This document shows, piece by piece, positions 43,410 through 53,498 of a stretch of 64,000 nt of DNA. The DNA lies in contig NZ_CP036423.1 in NCBI RefSeq assembly GCF_009910365.1, forward strand, positions 1,302,001-1,366,000. Reading direction: 5' to 3'. How positions within the stretch are numbered: position 1 is the stretch's first letter; each line of letters opens with the position of its first letter. The translations under genes were made by a program, and so were the position numbers. Below the pieces are notes generated by a model. The model saw only the letters and a list, made by a program, of their open reading frames with translations. It made no database searches and was not told where the DNA came from. This stretch comes from Aequoribacter fuscus. Lineage in GTDB: Bacteria > Pseudomonadota > Gammaproteobacteria > Pseudomonadales > Halieaceae.

Positions 43410-46049
43410 ATGGGTAAGGCACTGGTCATTGTCGAGTCGCCAGCAAAAGCCAAGACGATTAACAAGTATTTGGGCAATGATTTTATTGTTAAATCCAGTG
43501 TTGGCCATATTCGTGATCTGCCGACCTCTGGCAGCGCTGCGTCATCTACCAATCCAAAAGAGCGAGCGGCTCAGGCGGCTAAGACTCGCAAGATGTCAGC
43601 CGAAAAAAAAGCTCAGTACCAAAAAAAGAAAGCGCATGACCAGCTCATCAGACGAATGGGTGTCAATCCTGACAAAGATTGGGAGGCGCATTACGAAATT
43701 TTGCCGGGTAAGGAGAAAGTGGTTAACGAGCTCAAACAGCTCGCAGCAAAAGCTGACACCATTTATTTGGCGACGGACTTGGACCGTGAGGGGGAGGCCA
43801 TCGCTTGGCACTTGCAAGAGGCCATTGGTGGGGATCCTGAGCGTTACCGCCGCGTGGTATTTAACGAGATCACCAAATCGGCCATTCAAGAAGCGTTTGA
43901 ACACCCGGGATCCTTAGATATTGCTCGCGTGAACGCTCAGCAAGCTCGCCGATTTTTAGACCGGGTTGTGGGTTACATGGTCTCGCCGCTGCTATGGGCC
44001 AAAATAGCGCGTGGCTTGTCGGCAGGTCGAGTGCAGTCTGTGGCGGTGCGGTTGATTGTTGAGCGCGAGCGCGAAATCAGAGCGTTTGTGCCGGAAGAAT
44101 TTTGGGAGATTCACGCCGATTTGTTGTCATCAGCCGAAGAGCAGACGCGCTTTGAGGTTCGCAAATATCAAGGCGAGGGCTTCCGACCGCGCTCTGAATC
44201 AGAGGCGATGGCTGCTGTTGCGACGCTGCAAACAGCTCGTTATGCAGTTAAAGCGCGCGAGAGCAAGCCGACTCGCTCCAAAGCGCCGGCCCCTTTCATC
44301 ACGTCGACATTGCAGCAAGCGGCGAGTACGCGTTTGGGGTTTTCTGTGAAGAAGACAATGACCTTGGCGCAGCGGTTATACGAAGCCGGGCACATTACCT
44401 ACATGCGAACCGATTCGACCAACCTCAGCGCAGAGGCGGTCAATGCCTGTAGACGTTATATTGAAACGAATTTTGACGCACCTTATCTGCCCGCAAAGCC
44501 TAAAAGTTACAGCGCACGCGAGGATGCTCAAGAAGCGCACGAAGCTATCCGACCCTCGGATGTCTTTGTCCAGCAGACACAGCTCAGTGCAATGGAGCGC
44601 GATGCACAGCGACTCTACGATTTGATCTGGCGCCAATTTGTGGCTTGCCAGATGCCGGCGGCGGAATATCTCTCGACAACCTTGACGGTCGAAGCCGCGG
44701 GCTTTGAATTGAACGCAAAAGGGCGTGTGGTGGTTTTTGATGGTTACACCAAGGTGCTGCCGCCGGCTGCCAAGAAAGGTCAAGAAGATGTCGTGTTACC
44801 CGATTTAAAAGTCAACGATTCGCTCAGTCTGGCCAAGCTGGATCCTTCGCAGCATTTCACCAAACCAACGCCGCGTTACGGCGAGGCCAGTTTAGTGCGA
44901 GAACTGGAAAAACGCGGCATAGGTCGCCCCTCGACCTATGCCTCTATTATCTCGACGATTCAGGATCGAGGGTACGTTAAGCTCGAGAACAAGCGGTTCT
45001 ACGCAGAAAAGATGGGCGATATTGTCACACAACGTCTGCAAAGCAGCTTTGACGATTTGCTGGACTACGGGTTCACCGCGGCAATGGAAGAGCGTTTGGA
45101 TGACGTGGCCAAAGGCGAGTTAGATTGGCGGGCATTGTTAGACCAGTTTTACGCGGACTTTAGCGATCGTTTGGAACAAGCCGGCGCGCCTGACCCCGAC
45201 GGCATGCAGGCGAATGCGCCCACCATGACTGACATTCCCTGTGAGCAATGCGGCCGGCCTATGCAAATTCGCACGGCGGCTACCGGTGTGTTCCTGGGGT
45301 GCTCGGGGTATGCTCTGCCGCCCAAAGAGCGGTGTAAGCAGACCATTAATTTGGTGCCAGGCGACGAGGCCATCAGTGCCGATGCCGACGATGAAGCAGA
45401 GTCTCGCTTACTGATCAGCAAGCGGCGGTGCCAGTTGTGCAATGCCGCAATGGACAGCTACTTGATCGATGAAAAACGGAAACTCCACGTTTGCGGTAAC
45501 AACCCTGATTGCTCGGGCTTCGAGGTAGAGCAGGGTCAGTTTAAGATCAAAGGTTACGACGGTCCGGTAATCGAATGCGATAAATGTGGCGCCGATATGC
45601 AGCTCAAAACAGGGCGTTTTGGTAAATATTTTGGCTGCAGCAGTGACAGCTGCAAGAACACGCGCAAGCTACTGCGCAGTGGCGAAGTGGCGCCGCCTAA
45701 GATTGATCCGGTGCCAATGCCCGAGCTCCAATGTGCCAAAGTAGACGATCACTACGTGCTTCGGGACGGCGCTGCCGGCCTGTTCTTAGCCGCTTCTCAG
45801 TTCCCTAAAAACCGCGAGACGCGGGCGCCACTCGTGAGTGAGCTAAAGCCCCATCGCGAAGAAATAGCCGCTAAATATCATTATTTGCTGGACGGGCCGG
45901 AGCATGACGATGAGGGCAACCAAGCGCAAATACGGTATAGCCGAAAAACCAAAGAGCAGTACTTGATGACCGAAGTCAATGGTAAGGCGACGGGTTGGCG
46001 TGCCCATTTCGAAGGGGGCCGCTGGGTCGAGAGTTTGGGTAAAAAATAA
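43410..46049 (+). CDS. topA: DNA topoisomerase I
   Basis: Relaxes negative supercoils by single-strand passage. 879 residues (E. coli 865). Toprim opening [13 protein letters not shown], acidic triad segment [15 protein letters not shown], and the nucleophile Y331 in [10 protein letters not shown]. The C-terminal part has three cysteine-rich zinc ribbons ([25 protein letters not shown]) before a basic tail. GGAG precedes the ATG. Confidence 0.98.
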   Translation: MGKALVIVESPAKAKTINKYLGNDFIVKSSVGHIRDLPTSGSAASSTNPKERAAQAAKTRKMSAEKKAQYQKKKAHDQLIRRMGVNPDKDWEAHYEILPGKEKVVNELKQLAAKADTIYLATDLDREGEAIAWHLQEAIGGDPERYRRVVFNEITKSAIQEAFEHPGSLDIARVNAQQARRFLDRVVGYMVSPLLWAKIARGLSAGRVQSVAVRLIVEREREIRAFVPEEFWEIHADLLSSAEEQTRFEVRKYQGEGFRPRSESEAMAAVATLQTARYAVKARESKPTRSKAPAPFITSTLQQAASTRLGFSVKKTMTLAQRLYEAGHITYMRTDSTNLSAEAVNACRRYIETNFDAPYLPAKPKSYSAREDAQEAHEAIRPSDVFVQQTQLSAMERDAQRLYDLIWRQFVACQMPAAEYLSTTLTVEAAGFELNAKGRVVVFDGYTKVLPPAAKKGQEDVVLPDLKVNDSLSLAKLDPSQHFTKPTPRYGEASLVRELEKRGIGRPSTYASIISTIQDRGYVKLENKRFYAEKMGDIVTQRLQSSFDDLLDYGFTAAMEERLDDVAKGELDWRALLDQFYADFSDRLEQAGAPDPDGMQANAPTMTDIPCEQCGRPMQIRTAATGVFLGCSGYALPPKERCKQTINLVPGDEAISADADDEAESRLLISKRRCQLCNAAMDSYLIDEKRKLHVCGNNPDCSGFEVEQGQFKIKGYDGPVIECDKCGADMQLKTGRFGKYFGCSSDSCKNTRKLLRSGEVAPPKIDPVPMPELQCAKVDDHYVLRDGAAGLFLAASQFPKNRETRAPLVSELKPHREEIAAKYHYLLDGPEHDDEGNQAQIRYSRKTKEQYLMTEVNGKATGWRAHFEGGRWVESLGKK

Positions 46050-46053
46050 ACGC

Positions 46054-46518
46054 ATGAGTAGCTGTAGAGGCTTAGTAAACCACAGTCTGTATTGCGCGAG
46101 GGTGCTGTTGGAGGCGTGGCAGCGCGATCGCGAGGCTCAGCATTTGGGTGCAAGCGTCTTGCAGGATGCGTATCAGCCCGCGCTTAAATACCATCTTGGT
46201 CGCGCATACGGTTATCTCCTGCTTGAAGGTGCGGGTCATGCCGATGCGCCGAAAGACGCGCCCGTTTCGATCGCTGAGCTTCCAGAGCCCGCGAAAGGCA
46301 AGGTGCTACCTCAGACCGTCCAGGCGATGGCGCGCGAAGAATCGGGTATTTTGCAGCCCCTGTATGCGAATTTAGGAGCTCAAAACTTGGGCGGTGTGCG
46401 CAGCAGCTTGAACTTGGCCGCTCAGTCTCAGGGCCCTGATCATCGTGATTGGCATGGCGTGTATACTTTTTTGCAAAGCTCTGCCAGTGCCATTCGTGAT
46501 GTCCTCGATGAATGCTAG
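46054..46518 (+). CDS. DUF6586-like conserved protein
   Basis: 154 residues from the ATG just after the topA stop. It is helical, with GLVNHSLYCARVLLEAW at the start and a proline-rich middle. A protein of this kind lies next to topA in Pseudomonas, so the pairing looks conserved (from memory). It has no signal peptide, metal site or known catalytic motif. Function unknown. Confidence 0.8.
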   Translation: MSSCRGLVNHSLYCARVLLEAWQRDREAQHLGASVLQDAYQPALKYHLGRAYGYLLLEGAGHADAPKDAPVSIAELPEPAKGKVLPQTVQAMAREESGILQPLYANLGAQNLGGVRSSLNLAAQSQGPDHRDWHGVYTFLQSSASAIRDVLDEC

Positions 46519-46588
46519 CTGGGTTTGAGTTTGGCGCCCGGGGCTCCCCCCTGTTACACTAGGCGCGCAACTAAATCGAGGATCTGTT

Positions 46589-46840
46589 TTGCCATCGTCT
46601 TTTCTGGAAATTGCTGAACTTGCCAACGGCGACATCGTATTACAACGTGCCGATGAATCGGGTAAGTCAGAGCCCCTTGTTACGATTACCTTTTCCGACG
46701 AGAGCGCGGCCTACATGAATGACCAAACGCTTGAAGTCGCCAAGGTGATGATCCAAGCAGGTATTCAAGCTGTCGCAGCCATATCGGAACAAGTCGAGGC
46801 GGAAGAGGCTGCAGCCTCTGCCCCCCGAGTTATTCATTAG
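46589..46840 (+). CDS. Small conserved protein of unknown function beside lexA
   Basis: 83 residues from a TTG start that has GAGGA with 6-base spacing. [19 protein letters not shown], then VTITFSDES and a helix [13 protein letters not shown]. It is acidic at the C-terminus. It sits in the place known from Pseudomonas between topA and lexA, where a sulA-like division inhibitor is also found. No such inhibitor is here. Its last bases overlap lexA by 4. Confidence 0.8.
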   Translation: MPSSFLEIAELANGDIVLQRADESGKSEPLVTITFSDESAAYMNDQTLEVAKVMIQAGIQAVAAISEQVEAEEAAASAPRVIH

Positions 46841-47436
46841 CGTCGAAGTACCCCAACACTCAAGCCTTCGATCGCAAAGGCTTGATCGCGCAGGTCAACA
46901 ACAATGGGCTCGTAGGCTGGGTTTTCGGCGATGAGCCTCACGGTGTGTCCGCCCGCGGGTTTATCTAGGCGTTTTACTGTTACTTCGTCTTCAATACGGG
47001 CAACAACAATTTGCCCGTTGCGCACATCGCTGGTGCGTTTGACCGCCAAAAAATCACCGTCAAGAATGCCTACGTTGATCATAGAATCGCCGCGAACTTT
47101 CAAGAAATAGTCTGCGGGCGGATAGAAAAAATCGGGTGGAATGCTGATGTGCTCCTCGATATGTTCTTCGGCCAGAATCGGGCTGCCTGCGGCAACGCGC
47201 CCAATGACCGGTAGCCCAAAGGTCGCCTCTGGAAGCTTAATGCCGCGCGATGCGCCTGGGATCATCTCGATGGCGCCTTTACGCGCCAGGGCCTTCAGGT
47301 GATCTTCAGCGGCGTTGGCTGATTTAAAGCCCAAGGAGCGCGCAATGTCGGCTCGCGTAGGAGGCATGCCAGTGCTTTGCATGTGGCCTTTAATAAAATC
47401 GAGGACTTGCTGCTGGCGCTGGGTGAGCTTGATCAT
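46837..47436 (-). CDS. lexA: LexA repressor
   Basis: 199 residues. A winged helix ([25 protein letters not shown]) precedes the S24 protease domain. The self-cleavage site is A83-G84 (RVAAGSP), with the catalytic serine S118 (GDSM) and lysine K155 (VKRL), one residue off the E. coli numbering. Two SOS boxes upstream on the shared region support autoregulation. It represses DNA-damage genes until RecA filaments trigger cleavage. Confidence 0.98.
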   Translation of the reverse strand: MIKLTQRQQQVLDFIKGHMQSTGMPPTRADIARSLGFKSANAAEDHLKALARKGAIEMIPGASRGIKLPEATFGLPVIGRVAAGSPILAEEHIEEHISIPPDFFYPPADYFLKVRGDSMINVGILDGDFLAVKRTSDVRNGQIVVARIEDEVTVKRLDKPAGGHTVRLIAENPAYEPIVVDLRDQAFAIEGLSVGVLRR

Positions 47437-47444
47437 AACGACCC

Positions 47445-47460
47445 CTGTGTATTTTTCCAG
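47445..47460. promoter_or_regulatory. SOS box 1 (lexA-proximal)
   Basis: CTGTGTATTTTTCCAG keeps the CTG-N10-CAG core with an AT-rich centre. It lies 9 bases upstream of the lexA ATG. It is the weaker of the two by match to CTGTATATATATACAG. Confidence 0.75.
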
Positions 47461-47463
47461 TAA

Positions 47464-47479
47464 CTGGTATTATATACAG
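47464..47479. promoter_or_regulatory. SOS box 2 (distal, covers the -10)
   Basis: CTGGTATTATATACAG keeps CTG-N10-CAG with the right half ATATACAG exact. It contains the lexA -10 element, so LexA would block its own promoter. Only 3 bases separate it from box 1, as in the E. coli lexA pair. Confidence 0.85.
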
Positions 47480-47496
47480 CTGTGGGCGTGACGCAA
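47469..47496 (-). promoter_or_regulatory. lexA promoter
   Basis: Reading the minus strand, TTGCGT (47491-47496) and TATAAT (47469-47474) are 16 bases apart. The -10 lies inside SOS box 2. Confidence 0.65.
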
Positions 47497-47537
47497 CTCA
47501 TTGTATACACTAGGCGTTGAATCAGGGTGAGGATCAG

Positions 47538-48647
47538 ATGTTGAGTTATCTAGAAACATTGCAGTCATGGACCGCGCAGCACGCATGGGCAGAGGCGGCG
47601 CTGTTCGCAATATTGGCCTTGTTGGGGTATCTGATTCTGAGCGTGGTCCTGGGGCGACTCGCTGCTACTTCGCAGGCGACCCGCCTGGGGTGGGATGACG
47701 TTATCGTCAATGCGATCAGTCCACCGGTGCGTGTTGCCTACCTTGGGCTCGTGGTGTTTTTTGCGTGGCAATGGGTGCCCAAACAGTGGTTGCCTTTTGC
47801 GCAAGAGTGGCTTGCCTGGTCGCCGCAATTGGCCTTGATTTTGATTATTGCGTGGGCTTTGCACCGCTTGATTGTGGGTGTAGAGGCAGAATATGTCCGG
47901 GTAAAAGCAGAGGCTTTGGATTCAACCTCGGTGGCAACCATTCATGCGATTGCCAAGCTGACGCGTGTGACTCTGTGGATTTTAGTCGCGTTGACCGCAC
48001 TGCAAGCGCTTGGCGTTAGTGTATCTGGTTTACTGGCGTTTGGTGGTATTGGCGGTATCGCCGTCGGTTTTGCCGCAAAAGATCTGCTGGCGAACTTCTT
48101 TGGGGGTATGAGTATTTACCTTGATCGGCCGTTCGCGCCGGGTGATTGGATTCGCTCTCCAGATCGCGAGATTGAGGGTACGGTAGAGGATATTGGTTGG
48201 CGTCTAACGCGCATTCGGACCTTTGATCAACGACCTTTGTACATTCCCAACTCGGTTTTCAGTCAAATAGCGGTTGAAAACCCATCGAGGATGTTTAATC
48301 GCCGCATTTACGAGACGATCGGTGTTCGTTACCAAGATTCCAGCGTGGTGCGTGATATTGTGAATCAGGTGCGTACGATGTTGCAAAATCATCCCGATAT
48401 CGATACCAACAAGACCCTGATTGTAAATTTCAACCACTTTGGTGCATCGTCCTTGGATTTCTTCATCTACACGTTCACGAAAACCGTGAATTGGGTCGAA
48501 TACCACGGTGTCAAAGAAGATGTGTTGTTAAAAGTGTTGGATATTGTTCACGCGGCAGGCGCCGATGTGGCCTTCCCCACACAAACCCTACACGTCGACT
48601 CTATCGCTGGTCTTGAGCCACTTGTTCGGCCAGAACCCAGCGCTTGA
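47538..48647 (+). CDS. Mechanosensitive channel, MscS family
   Basis: 369 residues from the ATG with GAGG 5 bases upstream. An in-frame TTG upstream adds seven residues without need. Four to five hydrophobic helices end in the pore helix LLAFGGIGGIAVGFAAKDLLANFFGG, the conserved MscS TM3, and a beta/alpha cytoplasmic domain follows (LDRPFAPGDWI, GTVEDIGWRLTRIR, IPNSVFSQ). It acts as a tension-gated safety valve in the inner membrane. The last 47 bases overlap csiV on the other strand. Confidence 0.93.
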   Translation: MLSYLETLQSWTAQHAWAEAALFAILALLGYLILSVVLGRLAATSQATRLGWDDVIVNAISPPVRVAYLGLVVFFAWQWVPKQWLPFAQEWLAWSPQLALILIIAWALHRLIVGVEAEYVRVKAEALDSTSVATIHAIAKLTRVTLWILVALTALQALGVSVSGLLAFGGIGGIAVGFAAKDLLANFFGGMSIYLDRPFAPGDWIRSPDREIEGTVEDIGWRLTRIRTFDQRPLYIPNSVFSQIAVENPSRMFNRRIYETIGVRYQDSSVVRDIVNQVRTMLQNHPDIDTNKTLIVNFNHFGASSLDFFIYTFTKTVNWVEYHGVKEDVLLKVLDIVHAAGADVAFPTQTLHVDSIAGLEPLVRPEPSA

Positions 48648-49848
48648 AATCTACGAGGTTCTCGTCCTCGATCCGAGTGATGCTGATAATCAAAGCCATT
48701 GCCGGGTGGTCAATGTAGTGGATTTCCCCGCTTCGCATGCGTCGAGTTTGCTGTAAAGCAATCGCGTGGCGAAACGGGTAGGGGGTTTCGTCGTCGGCGA
48801 GGCTATTGGGTAAGTTGGAATCCGGACGGTTGCGCTCTACGTAGCGGAATTTCTGGCCTATGCCCGCTTCTAGCAGCCAGTCAGGCCTGCCCATTGGGGT
48901 AATTTCTTGTAGCTCGCTGTCCGTGGTTGCGATTCGTTGGCCGCCGACCGGTAAGCCGCGATGTTGAATGGGATTGGCCGGTTGAGGGGGGGCGGGCATC
49001 TGCCATTCGGGTAAGTAGTGTCCGTCCGTGTTCAGCCACAGATTGGTTTTGATATGCAGGTAGCGCGACACATAGACGGTGATATCGCCCTGTAGTTCGG
49101 GCCAAGCTTGACCTTGCGAGGCGGAGTCTATGCGAACGGGTAGTGTTTTGGTCTCATCTTGCAGTTGTTCGGCCCAGCGTAAATAGTGACGAACCTCATA
49201 GTCGTCGCTGTTTTCCAATTGTTGCTTAGCGCGCGCCAATTCTGGGGTGAGCGTTCGAGTATCCTGGCCTAGCCAGACATGTGTAACCGCCAGGGGTGTC
49301 GTTGCATCGACCGGCGCTTCGCTACTGATCATAGCGTCAAGGCGATTTGGGTTGTCTCTGGGTATAACGAACATGCGCTCACTGGAAAACGAGCTGTACC
49401 CCAAGCGGTAATCTAAGCGATTGGTTTCACTCTGCAGTGCTGGGTCGTATAAATCGCTTGGGCGGTACTGAAACAGTGATTCATCTATCCCAGGCCACGG
49501 CGAATTGGTGGGCGATGACCAGTCGATTTCAAAGGTCCCTGCTGGTGTCTGTGTCGTTTCGACTTGGTAAACGGTCTGCAGTTCTTTGCTGACGTCTTCT
49601 GAGGGTTGAAGGCGCCAGCGCTCGGCGGCCACCAAGTTGGGTTTGAGCGGCCATGCTTCGCCGCTCAAGGCGTTGGGGTTGTTCGAGGTCAGAACCAGAA
49701 TCTCAATTTGGAACCAGGTTTTTTCGGGCTCGGCATCGTCTTGTGCGGTGACCCCGGAGGCGCTGATGGCAAAGCCCAACGCGGCCCAGACGGGCAGCAA
49801 GGCGCGTAAAATCGTAGCCCTTTTACAGGGCCGGTGAGGTAGCATCAT
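48601..49848 (-). CDS. csiV: CsiV family periplasmic protein
   Basis: 415 residues starting at the ATG at 49848 (MMLPHRP), which avoids a 28-codon overlap with mfd. A signal peptide ends SASGVTAQDDAE. WFQIEILVLTSNN and WPLKPNLVAAERWRL match the N-terminal core of CsiV-type peptidoglycan/shape proteins, and the C-terminal half has repeated HIKTNLWLN and GEIHYIDHP beta-strands. It sits directly downstream of mfd, as in Pseudomonas by my recollection. Assignment of the symbol is moderately sure. Confidence 0.8.
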   Translation of the reverse strand: MMLPHRPCKRATILRALLPVWAALGFAISASGVTAQDDAEPEKTWFQIEILVLTSNNPNALSGEAWPLKPNLVAAERWRLQPSEDVSKELQTVYQVETTQTPAGTFEIDWSSPTNSPWPGIDESLFQYRPSDLYDPALQSETNRLDYRLGYSSFSSERMFVIPRDNPNRLDAMISSEAPVDATTPLAVTHVWLGQDTRTLTPELARAKQQLENSDDYEVRHYLRWAEQLQDETKTLPVRIDSASQGQAWPELQGDITVYVSRYLHIKTNLWLNTDGHYLPEWQMPAPPQPANPIQHRGLPVGGQRIATTDSELQEITPMGRPDWLLEAGIGQKFRYVERNRPDSNLPNSLADDETPYPFRHAIALQQTRRMRSGEIHYIDHPAMALIISITRIEDENLVDFKRWVLAEQVAQDQR

Positions 49849-49850
49849 GC

Positions 49851-52800
49851 CTAGGCTGCGGCTCGCGTTTGGGTCAGCTGTTTGCATAGCGTAATAATAA
49901 AGTCTGCGCGGTCTCTTGGCGATGTTAATTCGCACTGGAACTTCAATTTATTGGCGCCCGCGAGCTGATAGCGTTTAGGGTCTTTTTGCACCATCGTCAC
50001 AAGATTGAGTGGGTCCACTTTGGTGTTGTCCATAAACTGCAAACTGCCGCTGGTTTCCCCAACGTCAACGCTGCTAATACCCGCTTGCTCGGCTTCGATC
50101 CGAACCTCGGCACTGATGAAGAGTGTTTTGACCGGTTCGGGCAGTAATCCAAAGCGGTCGATCATTTCAACTTGCAAATCACGCAATTGTTGCTGTGTTT
50201 GAGCAGCACCTACACGTCGATAGAGAACAAGGCGTGTATTGATATCGGGCAGATAGTCTTCGGGTATGAGCGCCGAGCTGTGGAGATTGACCTCGGACCC
50301 TTGTTCAAGCGGGGTGTCGACGTTCGGGAGTTCGCCGCGTTTGAGTGCAGCGACGGCGCGCTCTAGCATTTTTAGATACAGAGAGAAGCCCACACTGTGT
50401 ATTTGTCCGGACTGATCGTCGCCCAATAATTCGCCGGCGCCACGGATTTCAAGATCTTGCGTTGCCAGTAAATAGCCTGCGCCCAAGTCGCCAGCAGCCT
50501 CGATGGCTTCAAGACGTTTTTCGGCGTCTTTGGTCAACCCTGAGCGAGGCGGGCACAATAGGTAAGCATAGGCTTGGTGATGCGATCGTCCGACGCGGCC
50601 ACGCAGCTGGTGTAACTGCGCCAAGCCCAATCGATCCGCGCGATCCATAATAATCGTGTTGGCGTTGGGGACGTCGATGCCAGTCTCGATAATGGTCGTG
50701 CACACCAGAATGTGAAAACGCTGGTGATAAAAGTCCGACATGATGCGCTCAAGTTCCGTCTCGTGCTGCTGGCCATGTGCGACAGCAACCTTCAGGTCGG
50801 GTACCATGGCTTGCAGTTTGCGGGCCGTCTCTTCGATCGTTTTGACCTCGTTATGCAGGTAATACACCTGGCCGCCACGCAAGGTTTCACGCAGGATGGC
50901 CTCTTTGATCATGCTGGTGTTGTGCTCGCGCACGAAGGTTTTAATCGACAAGCGCTTGGCGGGGGGCGTGGCAATGACCGATAAGTCGCGCATGCCACCT
51001 AGAGCCATGTTTAGCGTTCTTGGGATAGGAGTGGCCGTCAGAGTCAGAATGTCGACCTCTGTTCGAAGTGCTTTTAATGTCTCTTTTTGCTTCACGCCGA
51101 ATCGGTGCTCTTCGTCAATAATCAGAAGACCGAGGTCTGCGAACTTCACGTCGGGCGACAGTAATTTATGCGTGCCTACCAAAATGTCGATTTTGCCGGA
51201 CGCGAGGTCCGCCATGATGGCTTTGTTTTGACTGGCGCTATTGAAGCGTGAGACCACCGCGACTTTGACATCCCAACCGGCAAAACGGTCGCAAAACGAA
51301 TGGTAGTGCTGCTGTGCAAGCAAGGTCGTCGGCACAAGCACAGCAACTTGCTTGCTGTTGTGGCTCGCGATAAACGCCGCTCGCATTGCCACCTCGGTTT
51401 TGCCGAAGCCCACGTCGCCGCAGACCAGTCGGTCCATGACTTTTTGTGCGCACATGTCGTTTCGAACCGCCTCAATAGCCAGCGCTTGGTCTGGTGTTTC
51501 TTCAAAGGGGAAGCCAGAGCAGAAGCGTTCGTAGTCTAGGGGGTCAAGCTCATGCGCGAACCCCTTGCGGGCCTCGCGTCTTGCGTAGACTTCAAGCAAT
51601 TGAGCTGCGACGTCAGAGGCGCGCTCACTGGCTTTTTTACGGGCTTTTTCCCATTGATCGGAACCCAGCCTGTGAAGGGGTGCTGAGTCACCGTCGGCAC
51701 CTGCGTAGCGTGAGATTAGGTGGAGCGAGGCAACCGGAACATAGAGTTTTGCGCCCTCGGCGTAAATTAAGGTAATGAATTCGTTGGTCTCGCCGGCTAC
51801 TGATAGCGTTTGCAGGCCTTCGTAGCGCCCGACGCCATGTTCCAAGTGTACTACGGGTGTACCTTCATGGAGCTCGTTAATATGACGAAAGGCCTCGTCG
51901 GTGCTGTGTTGCGTATCGCTGCGACGTCGGCGTTGCGCCACCTTTTGCCCATACAGCTGGGCTTCAGCGACTAAACAGGGCGCATCGGGGCCAAAATACA
52001 TGCCGCGATCGATTGGGGCCGTGGCAATACCCAGTGTGACCGGGTTTGCCTCAAAACTCTGCCAGTCTTCAAAGTACTCTGCTTGGAGTCCAATTCGCTG
52101 CAGTGCATCGATGAGCGCTTCTCGTCTGCCTGCCGTTTCTGCCACCAGTAAGGTGCCGGCGCAATGTGTCTCAATCCAGCGCTTTAACGGTTCGACGGGT
52201 GAGGTGCTGGCCTCGGAGATGAAGCTGGGCAAAGGTTTTGAGTCGGTGTTGAAGTGCACCGGTGCGTCGGGGTTGCGTCTGAGTTCGAGGGTCGCAAAGC
52301 GCTTAATCTGACCATAGAATTCATCCACCGGTAGAATAATCCTTTGCGGCGGCAGTAAGGGTCGACGCGGATCGATGCCGTATTCTTCGTGGCGCTCCAC
52401 AACATCTTGCCAGAATCGTTGACTCGATTGGTGGTGGTCCCCGACGGTCACCAATGCTGTGCCCTCGGGCAAGAAGTCAAATAAGCTGGCAGTTTGTTTG
52501 AAAAACAGTGGTAAAAAATACTCGGTGCCACCCGGTACTCGCCCGGCGAGTACCTCTCGATAAATAGGACACGCGTCGTGGTCGACGTCGAAGGCCTCGT
52601 ACCAGTTCATCATAAACTGGTTTAGCGCGCCTTTGGTCAGAGGGAACTCGCGCGCGGGCAATAAGTCGATGCGTTCGATGGCTTCGATGGTGCGCTGTGT
52701 TTCTGGGTCAAAGGTTCGGATGGTGTCGACGTCGGCGTCAAAGGTGTCGATGCGATAAGGCACGGAACTGCCCATTGGAAATACGTCTAAAATGGAACCG

Positions 52801-53303
52801 CGCAGGGCGAACTCACCGTGTTCGTAGACCGTGTCGACGGCTACGTAGCCCGCGTTGAGCAGCTGTTGCCTGAAGGCAACAGCATCAAACTCATCACCAA
52901 TGCCGAGCTGCAACGCATTGCTGGCGATGTAGTCGATGGGCGGGAGCCGGTGCATCGCAGTGGAGACCGGTACGATCAAAATACCGCGCGCCATTTTGGG
53001 TAGGCGATACAGCGTGCGCAGGCGCTCCGATACGATATCTTGGTGCGGTGAGAAGTGGTCGTAGGGCAGTATTTCCCAGTCAGGAAAACTCAGCAACTCG
53101 GTTTCCTGGGTTAAAAAGAAGGGGAGTTCGCGTTCCAGTGCAATCGCATTACTGGTGTCGGACACAAACACCACAATGCGTTCATGGTGGGAGGCAAGCT
53201 CTGCCACGCAACGCGCTTCGGCGCTACCATAAAATGGCCCAACAGCCGTGCGGGTACTGGCTTTGTCGGGCCAGGGCGAAGACGAAATTAAGTGTTTAAA
53301 CAT
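49851..53303 (-). CDS. mfd: Transcription-repair coupling factor Mfd
   Basis: 1150 residues (E. coli 1148). UvrB-homology region at the N-terminus, RNA-polymerase-binding domain near 480-560 (HLEHGVGRYEG), then the SF2 translocase with GDVGFGKTE (Walker A), DEEHRFG (box II), TATPIPRT and QLRGRVGRS. A C-terminal autoinhibitory domain follows. It removes stalled polymerase and recruits UvrA. Confidence 0.97.
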   Translation of the reverse strand: MFKHLISSSPWPDKASTRTAVGPFYGSAEARCVAELASHHERIVVFVSDTSNAIALERELPFFLTQETELLSFPDWEILPYDHFSPHQDIVSERLRTLYRLPKMARGILIVPVSTAMHRLPPIDYIASNALQLGIGDEFDAVAFRQQLLNAGYVAVDTVYEHGEFALRGSILDVFPMGSSVPYRIDTFDADVDTIRTFDPETQRTIEAIERIDLLPAREFPLTKGALNQFMMNWYEAFDVDHDACPIYREVLAGRVPGGTEYFLPLFFKQTASLFDFLPEGTALVTVGDHHQSSQRFWQDVVERHEEYGIDPRRPLLPPQRIILPVDEFYGQIKRFATLELRRNPDAPVHFNTDSKPLPSFISEASTSPVEPLKRWIETHCAGTLLVAETAGRREALIDALQRIGLQAEYFEDWQSFEANPVTLGIATAPIDRGMYFGPDAPCLVAEAQLYGQKVAQRRRRSDTQHSTDEAFRHINELHEGTPVVHLEHGVGRYEGLQTLSVAGETNEFITLIYAEGAKLYVPVASLHLISRYAGADGDSAPLHRLGSDQWEKARKKASERASDVAAQLLEVYARREARKGFAHELDPLDYERFCSGFPFEETPDQALAIEAVRNDMCAQKVMDRLVCGDVGFGKTEVAMRAAFIASHNSKQVAVLVPTTLLAQQHYHSFCDRFAGWDVKVAVVSRFNSASQNKAIMADLASGKIDILVGTHKLLSPDVKFADLGLLIIDEEHRFGVKQKETLKALRTEVDILTLTATPIPRTLNMALGGMRDLSVIATPPAKRLSIKTFVREHNTSMIKEAILRETLRGGQVYYLHNEVKTIEETARKLQAMVPDLKVAVAHGQQHETELERIMSDFYHQRFHILVCTTIIETGIDVPNANTIIMDRADRLGLAQLHQLRGRVGRSHHQAYAYLLCPPRSGLTKDAEKRLEAIEAAGDLGAGYLLATQDLEIRGAGELLGDDQSGQIHSVGFSLYLKMLERAVAALKRGELPNVDTPLEQGSEVNLHSSALIPEDYLPDINTRLVLYRRVGAAQTQQQLRDLQVEMIDRFGLLPEPVKTLFISAEVRIEAEQAGISSVDVGETSGSLQFMDNTKVDPLNLVTMVQKDPKRYQLAGANKLKFQCELTSPRDRADFIITLCKQLTQTRAAA

Positions 53304-53498
53304 AGCGTGCCGAGTGTTGTAAGCGGTTTATCTGGGGCTCAGATTCGAGGTGGGTAGTGTAACGATCAATTGGTCTAATGCCCAGTGTTGGGTCTCAGCC
53401 CTTGCGCCTTTGCGGCGCTTACGCGGATAATACACAAATAACAAAACAATATTGAACATCTTATCCAAGACAGACTGACAGCTAATACAGGACCACAC

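Noticed and set aside
47499-47511. A third SOS-like palindrome near TTGTATACAC
   Set aside because: It lacks the CTG and CAG half-sites at the right distance.
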